Shown here: positions 33,354-44,594 of the stretch, in pieces | Position numbering within the stretch: the stretch's first letter is position 1 | Layout of the letters: every line of letters starts with the position of its first letter | From: Malus domestica | Taxonomy: Eukaryota > Streptophyta > Magnoliopsida > Rosales > Rosaceae | NCBI RefSeq assembly: GCF_042453785.1 | Contig: NC_091669.1 | Span: forward strand, 12,846,501 to 12,910,500 | Direction of reading: 5' to 3' | DNA length: 64,000 nt | The notes under the pieces: model-generated | Seen by the model: the letters and a program-made list of their open reading frames with translations, nothing else | The model's database searches: none | What the model was told of the DNA's origin: nothing | Translations under genes and position numbers: made by a program

Positions 33354-33477
33354 GAAGATATATGATGCAATTCTTGGCAATATCAATTCACATAATTCAA
33401 CAATTATGGATCTAATGTATACACAAATTATGTAGAATCTAAAATTCGAAAAACGTAAAGTTGGGTCATGCATTATA
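33354..33477. other. Residual sequence between the LARD and the duplicated block
   Basis: AT-rich. It is probably the rest of the sequence the LARD landed in. No feature recognised. Confidence 0.4.
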
Positions 33478-33887
33478 GTGACTAGTATGTGAGACGTTGG
33501 ATATGTGTGAGAAGGGCTTTATACGTGTTCATGGTATAGAAAGAACTTTTCCAGCCTCTCATAACATAGTAGAAGTTGTCATTGACATCTTCTAAACCAA
33601 TTTGAAACCATTTGTGTCTTTTGGTTCTAAAGTTCCTCTATTTCTCGTACTTTGAAACCTAACTCTTGTTCTCTCTTGGAATCCCTTTCGAAATTCCAAA
33701 TTCTGGTTGCTTGTTCTACATCTTGAGTAATCCAAGACATCAACATATATAATATATACATGAATATCAAACTGAACAAGATTATTTACAAGAGTATTTG
33801 CAACTATCTACAAGAGTATTTACAGTAATTTGCAATGTATGGAGCATCTCCTTAATAATATCATACTGATCAAGTGCAGTGAAAACA

Positions 33888-36752
33888 TTACTTCCATCGG
33901 CTTTCAAGTTCGTGGCTCTTGATGAGAGAAGTGATTTGAGGAAAGTTTTCTCCTTCATTAAAACCCTCTAAAGTGTAGACCTCCCACCCAGACTCCCTCA
34001 AGTAGGTGAAATAAACTTCCGGGATATGCGCAACCTTCCAATAATCATTGCCTTGTTCATGTGGACTCAGTGTCTTGATTAACGTTTCCGGCATATCAAA
34101 GAATTCAAGCACCTTCAGCTTGTTCAGGTGTTCAATCCCGGATGGCACCTTCTCTAACGATTTACAGCGCTGGATACTTAGCTTTTCAATGAACGGCATT
34201 GCTCCCTCCTGCACCTCTATACATCTAAGCTCATCAAATTTATCAATGCCTAAATGTTTGAGCTTCTTATATCCACCAGCTCCGAAACACAATGTGTCTC
34301 CTTCAAACACCTGAGATAATTCGAGATGTACTAGGTTGGGCAGATGCTGAATGAATACAAGTGGATTGTCCTTTAACCTACTCCATTTCAGATATAACCT
34401 GACAAGGCTGTGCAGAGAAGGTATCCAGTGAGGCAATGTCTCCAAACGTCCTCGCAAGTATAGGCGCTGAAGCAGTAGAGGAGGAGAAGAAATGTGCTGC
34501 AGATCAATGATCTCATCCTCTTCTACAGAAGTTATGGACAACGCGCAAAGTTTGGTCAGCTTGTCAATGGATAAACAAAGAGCTTTTCCGTCTTGTTTCC
34601 TCAAATGTACAATTCCTAACCGTCTCAGCTGAATTAGTTTCCCCAGCTCCCTTAATATGGCACCTCCATCTTGGTTTGCCTCGATGAAACAAAGCTTTTG
34701 AAGGCAAGTTAAAGCCCCTATTTTTGCAAGCACCTTAAAGCCATATTTGGAGTGGCCATATTTTGAGTGAAAATCTCCGTAAGGTACAAATTCATAACGA
34801 TATACTAAAAGATGACGCAGATGTTGAAGCTTCAGAATTTCAACTGGGAGCTCAGTGACCAGAGAATGCTTCAGATCCAAAGTCTCCAAGTTCTGAAGCT
34901 TCCCTATAAATTTTGGAATGGTTTTCACCCTGGTACCTTTCAAGCTTAGATACTTCAAGAAGAAAAGGTTGACTGCTTCAACTGGAAAAACATTGAGAGG
35001 TGCGCTTTGCAAATCCAACACACTAAGAAGCCTAAAACCTCCAGGAAAAATTGTTTGCAGTAGTGGCTTCTCAGTAACTCCGAACATAAACAGAGAACGT
35101 AGTTGAGAAGCGGACCTGTTTTTCTGTATGTATTGCAAAGAGGTATGCATTGACAGGCGTCGGACTTTATCAGGCCATGGCATGTTTTGCTCTTTAGCTA
35201 TTGTGGCAAAGTTCTGATCTCTTATCTTGGAGGTGATAATCTCACGGAGAAGATCATGAACACGAAAGCTTTTGACCCTTCCATCGGTTGTTGTCTCTGC
35301 TACTTGAATCATGCTTCTATTCAACAGTTCATTGAGGTAGTCCTCTGCAACATCTTCTAGTGTTTTGCCTTGTGTTTCTTCGATAAAACCCTCTGCCATC
35401 CATAACCGAACAAGTCTCATATGCTCGATTAGATGATCCTCGGGAAAGATGCTCAGGTACAAGAAGCAAGACTTGAGATAGTAAGGTAAGTCATTAAAGC
35501 TGAGTGAAAGTACTTTTTTCAAGTCCTTGAGTTTGTCATTGCCCTCCATTTCAGCACCAAGGCTATGGCCAACCATATCCCACTCGTCAATCCTGCGCTT
35601 GTCTTTGGTAGCCAAAACACCGCTGACTGCCACAATGGCAAGGGGCAGCCCCTCACACTTTCTTAAGATAGACTTACCGATTTCCTCTAAATAAGGAGGG
35701 CATGAGTTCCCCTGGAATGTCTTCTTGCATAAAAGCTCCCATGACTCCAACTGCGGCAAGGGCTCCAAATTAAAGACTCTACCTCCAGATTCTTTGCTGG
35801 TTGTCGAGGCTACATCAGCTTTTCGAGTAGTTAGTATGACTCGACTGCCACAAGTATTGTTAGGCAAGGCATACTTCAGAGAGGCCCATCCGTCCCTGTC
35901 CCACACATCGTCGAGAACAATTAGATACCTCCTTTTCTGCAGGAAGGCCTTGATCATTGTTTTCAATTGATTGTTGTTCATATTGTTTGTTCCTTGCGGA
36001 ACTGGCCTTCGGATGGCTTTGTGGAGTTGTTGAATCATGTCTTTGAGGAGTTCCCTGAGTCTCAAAGACTGGGTAACTGTGACCCAAGCGCTTACTTTGA
36101 AATGCTTCTTCACTTCCGCTGCATCATAGACTTGCTTCGCCAAGGTTGTCTTCCCCAGTCCTCCCATGCCAGCCACAGAAACTACTTGTCGTCCAGAACC
36201 ACCGCTAACAAGCCACCCTACCATCTGCTTTATAGGCTTGACAATGCCAACTATATCAGTTTTCTCTAGTAGTAGAGCATCACCACGATGGTCCCCCCAC
36301 ATTTGATCTGCAGTTGAAGAGCCTGAACCTTGTTCAGCCATTTTAAACTTGTGACTGAGCCTCCTATGAACCTCCGAGATGTTTCTGATTCTCGAGTTGA
36401 TGCCTTGTAACTCAGCAGCAATTCGGTATTGAGATTTCATGTTCTTAATACAACACGAAAACTTATGGATGGAGCTGTATAACCCCTTCCCATGATCATG
36501 TGCCTGGAGAAGTGTAAATTCGTCCAGAACATCTTCGCTATCATGAGCAATGTCTCTTACTTGCTTCACCCATACTTTGACTTCCTCATCGCTCTCTTCA
36601 AAAGCATCAGCAACCCTCAGAAACGCAGTCAAGCGCTCCAGTTCCCCTCTCAGATACACGATTTCTTCCCTAAACCCTCCCAAAAGTTGCAGATCATTTT
36701 CGAAAAATGGTGCAACCTTGTCGAGCAGAAACTTTACTGCACTCTCTGCCAT
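33888..36752 (-). CDS. CC-NB-LRR disease resistance protein (RPM1-like), 954 aa
   Basis: Single-exon intracellular immune receptor of the CNL class. The coiled-coil Rx-type N-terminus runs to ~140, with an EDVID-type motif EDVLDEF at ~73-79. NB-ARC: P-loop GMGGLGKTT 195-203, RNBS-A around 218-240, kinase-2 LIVLDDVW 277-284, RNBS-B GSRVILTTR 302-310, GLPLA 368-372, RNBS-D CFLYLSIFPEDH 429-440, and an MHD-type VHD 498-500. Leucine-rich repeats follow from ~520 to ~910. Length and motif order match full RPM1-like proteins, which sense pathogen effectors and trigger defence at or near the plasma membrane. The start is fixed by the conserved MAESAVKFLLDKVAP N-terminus and a TATA box 70 bases upstream. 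All motifs broken in the paralogue at 17377-20223 are intact here. The target pathogen cannot be inferred. Confidence 0.93.
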   Translation of the reverse strand: MAESAVKFLLDKVAPFFENDLQLLGGFREEIVYLRGELERLTAFLRVADAFEESDEEVKVWVKQVRDIAHDSEDVLDEFTLLQAHDHGKGLYSSIHKFSCCIKNMKSQYRIAAELQGINSRIRNISEVHRRLSHKFKMAEQGSGSSTADQMWGDHRGDALLLEKTDIVGIVKPIKQMVGWLVSGGSGRQVVSVAGMGGLGKTTLAKQVYDAAEVKKHFKVSAWVTVTQSLRLRELLKDMIQQLHKAIRRPVPQGTNNMNNNQLKTMIKAFLQKRRYLIVLDDVWDRDGWASLKYALPNNTCGSRVILTTRKADVASTTSKESGGRVFNLEPLPQLESWELLCKKTFQGNSCPPYLEEIGKSILRKCEGLPLAIVAVSGVLATKDKRRIDEWDMVGHSLGAEMEGNDKLKDLKKVLSLSFNDLPYYLKSCFLYLSIFPEDHLIEHMRLVRLWMAEGFIEETQGKTLEDVAEDYLNELLNRSMIQVAETTTDGRVKSFRVHDLLREIITSKIRDQNFATIAKEQNMPWPDKVRRLSMHTSLQYIQKNRSASQLRSLFMFGVTEKPLLQTIFPGGFRLLSVLDLQSAPLNVFPVEAVNLFFLKYLSLKGTRVKTIPKFIGKLQNLETLDLKHSLVTELPVEILKLQHLRHLLVYRYEFVPYGDFHSKYGHSKYGFKVLAKIGALTCLQKLCFIEANQDGGAILRELGKLIQLRRLGIVHLRKQDGKALCLSIDKLTKLCALSITSVEEDEIIDLQHISSPPLLLQRLYLRGRLETLPHWIPSLHSLVRLYLKWSRLKDNPLVFIQHLPNLVHLELSQVFEGDTLCFGAGGYKKLKHLGIDKFDELRCIEVQEGAMPFIEKLSIQRCKSLEKVPSGIEHLNKLKVLEFFDMPETLIKTLSPHEQGNDYWKVAHIPEVYFTYLRESGWEVYTLEGFNEGENFPQITSLIKSHELESRWK

Positions 36753-36821
36753 CGACTCTCTCTTTACTGTTTCAATTATCCTTTTTTCCTCACCTGATTC
36801 TCTATTCCAAATTGTATGGAG

Positions 36822-36828
36822 TTATATA
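36822..36828 (-). promoter_or_regulatory. TATA box of the intact NLR gene
   Basis: TATATAA on the minus strand about 70 bases before the ATG at 36752, in a region conserved with the pseudogene copy. Confidence 0.65.
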
Positions 36829-37033
36829 AGTGAGGGGCAACATATAAATATTCAAAAAAAATTCAGATGCCTTTTAGTGCAAGTAACAGAACTGAACAAG
36901 CAACAGCGACTGGATTTTGAATTGTTTGTGACAAAGCAATCGGATTTTAGTAATTTTTCTTTGTAGTAATTTATTTGTCCATGAAATTTCCTAGAAAATG
37001 ACTCAAATTTAAAAAATCCAATTATTGACTTGT

Positions 37034-37195
37034 GAGAAATGCCCAGGAAACTCTCATCCATGGAGTTTTTGTCACCTCACAATTTAATGTCAATTTCCAT
37101 ACCAACATTATAAAACATTGTGCCTAAAACATGAAGTGACGGAGAATACATAGAGAGTCCCACTTTTGATAGTCTTCTAAGCATTCCTCTTGACA
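37034..37195. mobile_element. MITE-like element (paralogue of 20459-20632)
   Basis: Same inverted ends (gaaactctcatcc and gatagtcttctaagcat) and same position upstream of the NLR. More diverged at its left end. Confidence 0.55.
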
Positions 37196-38140
37196 TGCTA
37201 TCCACAAGAACCAAGATCATTTTTCCGACAAAATGGTTAGGAAGTTGCTATTCACACTCATTTTTACCTCTCACGCACCCTTGTTAATTTTTTGTCACTG
37301 ATCTTCTTCATTTCATCCAATCTGATGGTCGAAAATTGAGAGAGGTGTGTGACAAGTAAAAATGGATGTGTGGCTAGCACTATCCAATACTTAACAAGTT
37401 GCGTGCAATTGCATCGCAAGTAAACGATAGCATGACTACAGTTTTTCCGGCACCAGATAAAACTGAACCGAACCTTCTAAACAAAGAAAAATAATATGTT
37501 TGGTCGATCTAATTTACATAGATGAAAATATATGTGTGAAAGTGACTCGCACAATAAACAAAGGAGCGAAACGAGCTAGTGGAGTGAATATACATTTGAA
37601 CAAGTAATTAGCTGCTGTTGTGGTTGCTTCTGCAGGCAGCCAATCTCAGCAACTACCGGATGATTTCATTTGAATGTGAATATATTTTGAGATTCGAAAG
37701 TCAAAGCAAAAGCTGCTTTCCCAGAAAGCCTCAGAAAGAAAAAGCTGCCTTCATTTGAAATTGCTTGGTAACTGCCTTCATTTGAAATTGCTTGGTCAAA
37801 GTGTTAAGTAACTTCCTAACTCTTTTAAATCTATGACAAAATTTAAAATATTCTCAAGCTTTGGTAGATTTTTATACAATACATATTGACTGTGTAACTT
37901 TTATTCTACTGGCAGTAAGTAATTTTCAACTGCCAGCGCCAAGTTACCAAGATTAAAAGGAAAAATGAAGAACGAAGAACAGATTTACGATCTTGAAGAA
38001 CAGATTTTCTGTAACTTAGTTGCTGCTATAATTAACACTTATAACGTTTAACTGCTCTAGTAATGCTCTTAAAGATGAAAAACTGCAGTTAGACTAAATA
38101 AAAAATTTAATTCCATTGTAACTTACTCACCTGAGCACCG

Positions 38141-38147
38141 TATAAAT
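38141..38147 (+). promoter_or_regulatory. TATA box of prolamin-like gene 2
   Basis: tataaat, 106 bases upstream of the ATG at 38247. It lies in the block conserved with the other two copies. Confidence 0.7.
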
Positions 38148-38246
38148 CCTAAAATCTCTTCTCCAACATCGACACAGCTAATCTAGATAACCTTTTTTCT
38201 GATACTGATATAGCACATACGTGAGTGCCAAGTTCTTCCGACAACG

Positions 38247-38750
38247 ATGTCTAGACAAGTTCAGGCAATGTTTTCGCTACTGCTAATTATGGCAACATGC
38301 GCTGCAATCGGATTTGCGCACGTGCCACCCCCACCGCTACTCCCGAACTTTCCCAATATCCCAGGCCTACTGCCACCTAGGATCCCAAGCTCATTGCCGC
38401 CAGGGATCCCAGGCCTGCTGCCACCTGGAATCCCAGGCCTGTTGCCGCCAGGGATCCCAGGCCTGTTGCCACCAGGAATTCCTGGCCTACGACCGCCAGT
38501 GGACCCGGCTGAGATAGCAAAGTGTTGGTCTTCACTTCAGGGTATTCCAGGGTGTGCACAGGAAATTATTACCACAATCTTTACCGGTAAATTTGCGCTA
38601 GGCCCTGCTTGTTGCAAGGCCATCGTCGAAGTTGATGAGAAATGCTTGCCGAAATTGTTGCCGTTATTTCCTTCTGTTTCCGCATTGCTTAAGCACAACT
38701 GTGCTCAACAGAATGCTGCTCCTCCTAATGCATTTGGTTCAAAGCACTAG
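38247..38750 (+). CDS. Secreted prolamin-like cysteine-rich protein, copy 2
   Basis: Intronless, 167 aa, paralogue of the gene at 15531. Signal peptide MSRQVQAMFSLLLIMATCAA with cleavage likely near residue 25. A Pro-rich region follows with about six octapeptide units of the IPGLLPPG type (38360-38505), against about four in copy 1. Then comes the six-cysteine Prolamin_like domain (AKCWSSLQGIPGC, GPACCK, EKCLPK, LLKHNC) and a short tail ending in GSKH. Repeat expansion is in units of 24 bases and keeps the frame. The protein is expected to be exported to the cell wall or apoplast. Family roles in gametophyte or seed tissue are known for relatives but not shown for this one. Confidence 0.85.
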   Translation: MSRQVQAMFSLLLIMATCAAIGFAHVPPPPLLPNFPNIPGLLPPRIPSSLPPGIPGLLPPGIPGLLPPGIPGLLPPGIPGLRPPVDPAEIAKCWSSLQGIPGCAQEIITTIFTGKFALGPACCKAIVEVDEKCLPKLLPLFPSVSALLKHNCAQQNAAPPNAFGSKH

Positions 38751-38759
38751 TAGGGAGTT

Positions 38760-40120
38760 GATCTTGTTTTCAGTTATTCACAGACATGCAGGGTTTAGGG
38801 TTTTTCTTTTTACCTTGGGTGCCATTTTTCTTAGCTTTTGGAGACTTAGATCTCACTAAAATAAGAGAATAACAGCTTATAGTCTCATTGAAACTACTCT
38901 CTCCCTCTCTCTCTGATAAATTGTTATATCTTCTTTTGATCTATCGACCCGAGCGATCCATGAAACCGGATTCTACTGCATAAAGATATAAATCGTTCAA
39001 CAGGAGAAAGAATTTACAAGAACATTTAGAACACTTTCTTTCACATTTGAAATTCCAGCTGATAATTTAACGAATCATGAATCACGATTTGTATCATAGG
39101 AAAGCTGGAAAGTGCAAAGAGAAGAATTTTATATAACACTAGAAATTGAATTACAACACTGTCCAACCAGGATGAACAAGAGGAAAAGAAAAAAAGAGAC
39201 GCACAATGAATGCAGAAAAAAGTATAAACATCAGTTTTCTGCTTGAAAATCGTAAGTACTTATTTGTAAATACATGCTGATGACTAAGAATAATTCACAA
39301 GTAAATGAAGATACACGTATATTAATTTTTGGAAAAAACCACTTGTGTAATTGCTGTTCCGTTTGACAGCAAAGACAATGCTCGTTGATCAGTTCCATGT
39401 ACCTGGTGAGGAGAAAATGTTTTTCAGGTCCATCGCTGAGTTAGAAATCCAAATTCCGCATCTGAAAGACACAACCAGAGCAAAGCAGGACCGTGAAGAA
39501 AGCATGTGGGATACTGTTGGGCTTGGATTTAAGGAAGCATAAAATAGTGTAGGCAAAACTTGCAGGAGTCAAGAAGGTGGTAATCGGCTAATTAAGAATC
39601 TGACAGGAAAATGAGGTTTCACTCTTCCACTTGGAAAATTACAAGCCATAAGGAAACCTGAAGAGAATAAAAGTGAAAATGAGAGACTAAAAAAACACAA
39701 AAACTTGTCAAGATATATTCAGAAAATGCATCCATCAAATACTTGAAGTCCCAGATTCTATGTAACAAGAACATGCGAGGGAACAACAAACCAACAAACT
39801 CAGAGCTATCAAGACCGAAATGATAAGTATAATAGTGCATAGATAGAGAAACCTGGATTTATTAGTTTTGCATTATTTTGCGTCATTTTTAAATACTGGT
39901 TAATACAAACAAATATGCATGTGCACATAAGCGCAAAAGATCAACCCACGCAAACGGATAAAAATACAAAACAATCAGAATCCAAGTGGCAGGTTTCGTC
40001 GAGACATGGAAAGCAGGAAAAACGAATTTTTAAAAGTAAAAAAAAACACAATATGGAAAGGCAGTTGCAGAAGGTAAAATTGCTTACAAGACGAGACCAT
40101 TTAGGGAATGAAGACTTCCA
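38760..40120. other. Intergenic; possible 3' UTRs
   Basis: Contains the 3' UTR of prolamin-like gene 2, a short CT run (38900-38915) and AT-rich DNA up to the 3' end of the RINGv gene. No further gene recognised; open frames here lack any known motif. Confidence 0.5.
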
Positions 40121-40121
40121 A

Positions 40122-42084
40122 CTAATAAAGGCCCAACATTCTTAGCTCTGTCACATGGCTCGGGTCTAGCTCAGGGGCGTTCTTATTACCTTCTCGGTCT
40201 TCTACAACATATTCCTGGCATCACAAAATGGACAAAGGTACCAGTTAACTTTCAGTTGGAATAATTACAGTAATTCTCTGTCCACATATTATGTCTATGA
40301 AACATCACGTTGTGTGTAGAGCATAATCCACGATATAACTTAGTTAGATACAACTGAACATAAGAACTCATAACTTGGAATATAAATTTTAGACCTCAAT
40401 GCCAGTAAGATTCAGTATGAATAGTTTGAGTTCCATTGTACGTTCAAAGTATCAAGAACTAGACCTTTGTTAATTCTTGTTTGGCAAGTACATGGTAATG
40501 CCGTTCATTGATTCTCTGTCCACATATTATGGCTATGAAGAAGCCATAAAGCAAACCCACCAAAACAATAGCTAAAACTGCAACAAAATAATACATGCAA
40601 TTAGATTGCAGTTAGTGTAATCAGCATGTCTTACACGAAGAACATAGATATAATATAGGGAGTTCAGAGGGCAGCAAGAAGTTAGCATACCAGCCATAGT
40701 ATAAAACCCATACGGGTGCTCCTCATAACCAAACATCTCCCTTAGTTCATCTCCATAAAATTTGTACACCATCACTCCCAAGAATGCCACAATCTGATGA
40801 AAAAAGAAAATATTCACAAAATTTCAGGAATGACAAACTGACGGGGAAGTCTTATCTCTTCTTCTTCCATAAGAGTTTGTCACTTGTTTGAAGTAACTGA
40901 ACAACTAACAGTAATGTTTAGAGTTACCAATAGTACGAACATTTAAATTTCAATTACCATTAGGATCATTTCTAACAGTACCCTTCTTTACGAAACATAA
41001 CAGAACCTTGCAAACGTGTGCTAAAACTGACTATTGCTAATCTATCAAACAGTACTTTCTGTTTCTAGTTAATTCTTCTGTGGCCTGTGCAAAGTTGAAT
41101 AAAATTTAAGGGAAAATGCCTAAGTTCTTTTATTTGGGGAGAAATACCTATTTGGTAAAATGATATGAATCACATTAGTTTTTGTAAACATACCAGTTGC
41201 ACGATGATGAAAATGAATGCATGATCTCTAGCAACAAGGAACTGAAATTTCAATCTCAACCACCAGCGATCGGGAGGGACATTCGCTCGTAATATGAACA
41301 CTGCCCTGCATTCTGTACAATGAGCAAAAGCAAAGCCCTCCTGAAGAAATAAATATATGAATAATTAATACCAAGCCTCTACAAAAGGAACATAGTCTTT
41401 AAAGAAATAAATAAAAAATGCTTTAATTCACTACTTGTGCCAAATTAGACAAACATCACAAGAATTTCAACACAATTATGTGCATTTGCATTATTCTAAA
41501 ATGAATATATAAAAAAGCATCTGCAAATCATGAGGAAAGAGCAGGGATGAAGAAAATGTTGACCTTTGTTGACCTCCAGTTATCAAGACATGATCTATGG
41601 ACATACTTCTGAGTACCTCTGCAATGGCATGGAGCAATTAAGTCTTCCCCTGAGAGACAAATAAACAACGCTAAGATATTTGAATTTCCTAGCCACCAAA
41701 TAATGATCGAAAAGGTACATAACTATGATTTCTTTCACCAGCAAGTTACTCGTGTATCCTCTACATCATTTGAACCTTTTCACGAAAAACTAATGGTGAC
41801 AGTAGACTGAAGATACACAAAGAAATGCCAGGAAATATAGAAGAACCTTCTTCAGCATCAAGGCAAATACGGCACTGTGGTTGCTCTGGGCTCACCAACT
41901 TAGAATTTTCATTGACGTCAAGAATTTGTGACTCTTCATCAGTAGCAGGAAAATCACCTAGCACATCTGTAATTTCACATGAGGATGAAGATTCTGTGGG
42001 TCTCTGTGAAATGTCAGACTGACATAAGATGGGTTCACATTCTGTAATATCTTCCTTATGACTATCATTTGATACTAATTGCAT
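40122..42084 (-). CDS. RINGv (MARCH-type) membrane E3 ubiquitin ligase, six exons, 259 aa
   Basis: Coding exons by GT-AG sites: 42084-41847, 41649-41564, 41340-41194, 40793-40691, 40577-40465, 40214-40122. They total 780 bases and all phases agree. The N-terminal ~65 residues are acidic/Ser-rich. A C4HC3 RINGv finger follows (CRICLD, APCHCRG, HRSCLDNW, HCTEC), then a conserved FILRANVPPDRWWLRLKF block and two hydrophobic helices (AFIFIIVQLIVAFLGVMVY and LAIVLVGLLYGFFIAIICG) separated by a short loop with GYEEHPYGFYTMA. RINGv proteins transfer ubiquitin to membrane targets; substrate unknown. The start is the first ATG of the second exon. An upstream untranslated exon (about 43100-42984, donor CAG/GTCAGC) holds an extra ATG at 43036 that could form a short upstream reading frame. 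The ends of the UTRs are not determined. Confidence 0.88.
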
Positions 42085-42602
42085 TGCGAAGAATGTCGAG
42101 TCAGGAGTCCAAAGAAAAAGTCATTGCCAGTGCTATAGCTCCAACAGACCATTTCAAACGGAACTAAGAAAAAACCTATTAGAACAAATAGATGAAAAGT
42201 ACACTGGTTAGGAACCTGCATTACATGTCAAGTTGTTGTTACTAGTTCTATGGAAATTAAAATCTTGTTCCAGTACTAAAAATAATAATTTGACATTCCA
42301 AACTGCTCTAAGAACTTTCCATAAAACATCCATATGCACAAGTATGAAATATATAGAGCTTAAAGTACCAAGATCCATGCAACAACATCGGCAGAAATTT
42401 CGAGGATTCAAAAAAGCAAAATGCTAATCATGGATATACCATATACAAATTAAGATTCAAGAAACAATAGGAGCATAACAAACGATTATTACTGATTTCG
42501 TTGATAGGTACTACAATTCCAAGCTCTTGCAACCAGCCTAACATATAACATGGCCTAATTACTTGACTTATGAAAACAAAATCCCACTGTTTTTATTTAT
42601 AG

Positions 42603-42627
42603 AAAAAAAAAAAAAAAAAAAAAAAAA
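42603..42627 (+). repeat. Poly-A run (25 bases)
   Basis: Homopolymer inside the 5' UTR intron of the RINGv gene. No retroposed sequence is recognisable beside it. Confidence 0.9.
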
Positions 42628-42983
42628 CCCTTGAATTTTCTTAAATGAATAACCCATCATGATAATTATATATACTTAGCATAAAATTCCAACTTAATTA
42701 CTATGTATAGCATCAACTTCAGCTCCAGCTTTCAATTTCCCTAATTATATAACTTGGCGTCCATAGAAAAGAAGGTTTATTTCTTCCCAGAAAATTAAAT
42801 AAACAAATAAAAATCAAGCATGCAATTAATAAATTTAATACATAATACATGATATATAATCATAACCCTAAAAATGTGATTAAAGAATACAAATTTCTCA
42901 TCAAAAGGAACGCGATTCAATCAACAAATTAACAAATTTCGAGCAAAGATTGAATTTTTATGAGATCAAATAAGGGGGCTGAC

Positions 42984-43100
42984 CTGAAATTTAGCAGTAC
43001 GGGAAGATCGCCATCGGACTGAAACAATGCAGGCATCGATTGGATGGGGAATTTGAGATTCGAATTCTAGGGTTCTTATGAATTGAAGTGAAACGGTGGA
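42984..43100 (-). other. Probable 5' untranslated exon of the RINGv gene
   Basis: Minus strand with CCCTAGAATTC and CAATTCCCC-like leader sequence, ending CAG/GTCAGC at 42984/42983. Acceptors near 42170-42150 would join it to the coding exon. Its exact 5' end is not visible. It includes the ATG at 43036. Confidence 0.5.
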
Positions 43101-43109
43101 CTTTGAAGG

Positions 43110-43423
43110 GTGCAAGGATGATTAACAAATTTGGGATTTTTTTTTTAATTTAATTTTAAAATTGTTTTCGTATTTGTAGGCCTTGAAAAGTAAGCAGGCA
43201 GGGTGGGCGGTGGGTGTAATTAGAAATTGACCAATCATGCAAATGATGAACAATCATAATAAATAAAGATTTAAGTCACTAGAAAAAAACAAGATCATAA
43301 GCAAACAAAAATTGACTTTAGATGCATAAAATAATCAAGCCAATAAATGAAATTGCATTTCGAGTTCAAACTATTCTCATGAATTACATATTTTTTGTGC
43401 AAATTATCTAAGGAATTGCTTAA
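43110..43423. other. Promoter-side intergenic region of the RINGv gene
   Basis: AT-rich. No clear TATA box or repeat beyond short poly-T. Confidence 0.4.
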
Positions 43424-43611
43424 TGGGAGGGATCCCCATTTTTTCAAAAAAATGGGGACACGCTCCCCACCGTTGGATTTGAATTAAATGAAATCCTGTG
43501 GTTGAGATTCTATGGCCTGTGTTTTAATCTCAACCACACAATTTCATTAAAGTCAATCTAACGGTAGGGAGCGTGTCCCCATTTTTTTTGAAAAAATGGG
43601 GATCCCTCCCC
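43424..43611. mobile_element. Short inverted-repeat MITE (188 bp)
   Basis: The ends (tgggagggatccccattttt and its complement) form ~45 bp inverted repeats that are themselves partly palindromic. ttaa lies on both sides (43420-43423, 43612-43615) as the likely target duplication. No coding capacity. Confidence 0.8.
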
Positions 43612-43639
43612 TTAAGCTCCCTGATTATCTAAAGTAGAT

Positions 43640-43850
43640 CATTCTTCATATATGGGCCGACCATTTTTAACATAGATCATTAATCTCATCTTTTTTTTTA
43701 TGATGTCATGTTTCGAGTTCAAACTCTTCTCTTTTCATATATGGGCCGGTATTTTCTAACATAGATCATTATCTCATCTTTCTTTGATGAAGTCATGTTT
43801 CGAGTTCAAACTCTTCTACTTCACATATGGGCCGGCCTTTTCTAACATAT
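43640..43850. repeat. ~87 bp tandem repeat, about 2.5 copies
   Basis: The phrase atgggccg recurs at 43652, 43741 and 43827, each followed by ctaacatagatcatta-like and gtttcgagttcaaactcttc segments. A further partial copy lies near 43358. Confidence 0.8.
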
Positions 43851-44130
43851 TTTTCCCTTTTTCTTTCTTTTTCTGATATGATTTTGCAGCATAGAGTAAT
43901 CAGTATAAGGATGAAGTTGAAGATTCGGTGAAATATGCCTGGAAAACCAAACCACATGATGCCAGCCAGCCAAACCATATGAATCTACACAAACTATTAG
44001 CTCCAAACTAGCCATCTATTGCATTTTGTTAATTCTAAGATCCACAGTCTAGCTCATCTAACATGGATGACGAGGACGATAGATATTTGTAACGCTATAG
44101 CTTCGTTCTGGTATTGTAAGTTGATTGTAA

Positions 44131-44579
44131 TGTAAGAATATGCGTATGAGATAGAGAAGTTTTAGGACTGGTTATAGGTATTCAATTTGGATAGAAAGTC
44201 CTATTGATGAAAGGAATGCTGATCCTTGACTGAAAAGGATTTTGGTTAGCATCAGGAAACAAGTGTTTGTTTCCGATGAGGATTTTGATAGGAAATCCTG
44301 ATCTACTTTGGTGAAGTCTATATGTATATATATAGTGACCTCTCTTCTCACAGAACTAACGCTCATATTGGACCATAACCTATCTGTGAGTCGAGCTCTT
44401 GACAATCTGCAAGATAAGAGAAGGATCACTGAAAGTTTGCTGCAATGGCTACGAGTTCTGGTGCAGCTGCGGGTATGTTTTCCTTTCTGGTTATTTATGA
44501 GCACATAACTGGGTTGGTTTCCTTTTGTTTGTGGTTCATGTTTTGGTCTTGGTGTTTGTTTGTTTACAAATTTCTTACA
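44131..44579 (+). repeat. 5' LTR (449 bp)
   Basis: Direct repeat of 49368-49816. It includes tatatatatagtgacc near 44327, a possible TATA region for element transcription. Confidence 0.93.
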
Positions 44580-44581
44580 TG

Positions 44582-44594
44582 TGGTACCAGAGCC
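44582..44594 (+). other. Primer-binding site
   Basis: tggtaccagagcc, two bases after the LTR. It has one mismatch to the initiator tRNA-Met type site TGGTATCAGAGCC. Confidence 0.85.

Larger units (their letters stand above)
33478..38180. repeat. Segmental duplication, copy B (intact NLR and prolamin-like gene)
   Basis: Matches 16967-22485 in the same order and orientation. Copy B lacks the 903 bp hAT element and keeps a complete prolamin-like gene after its right end. Confidence 0.9.
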
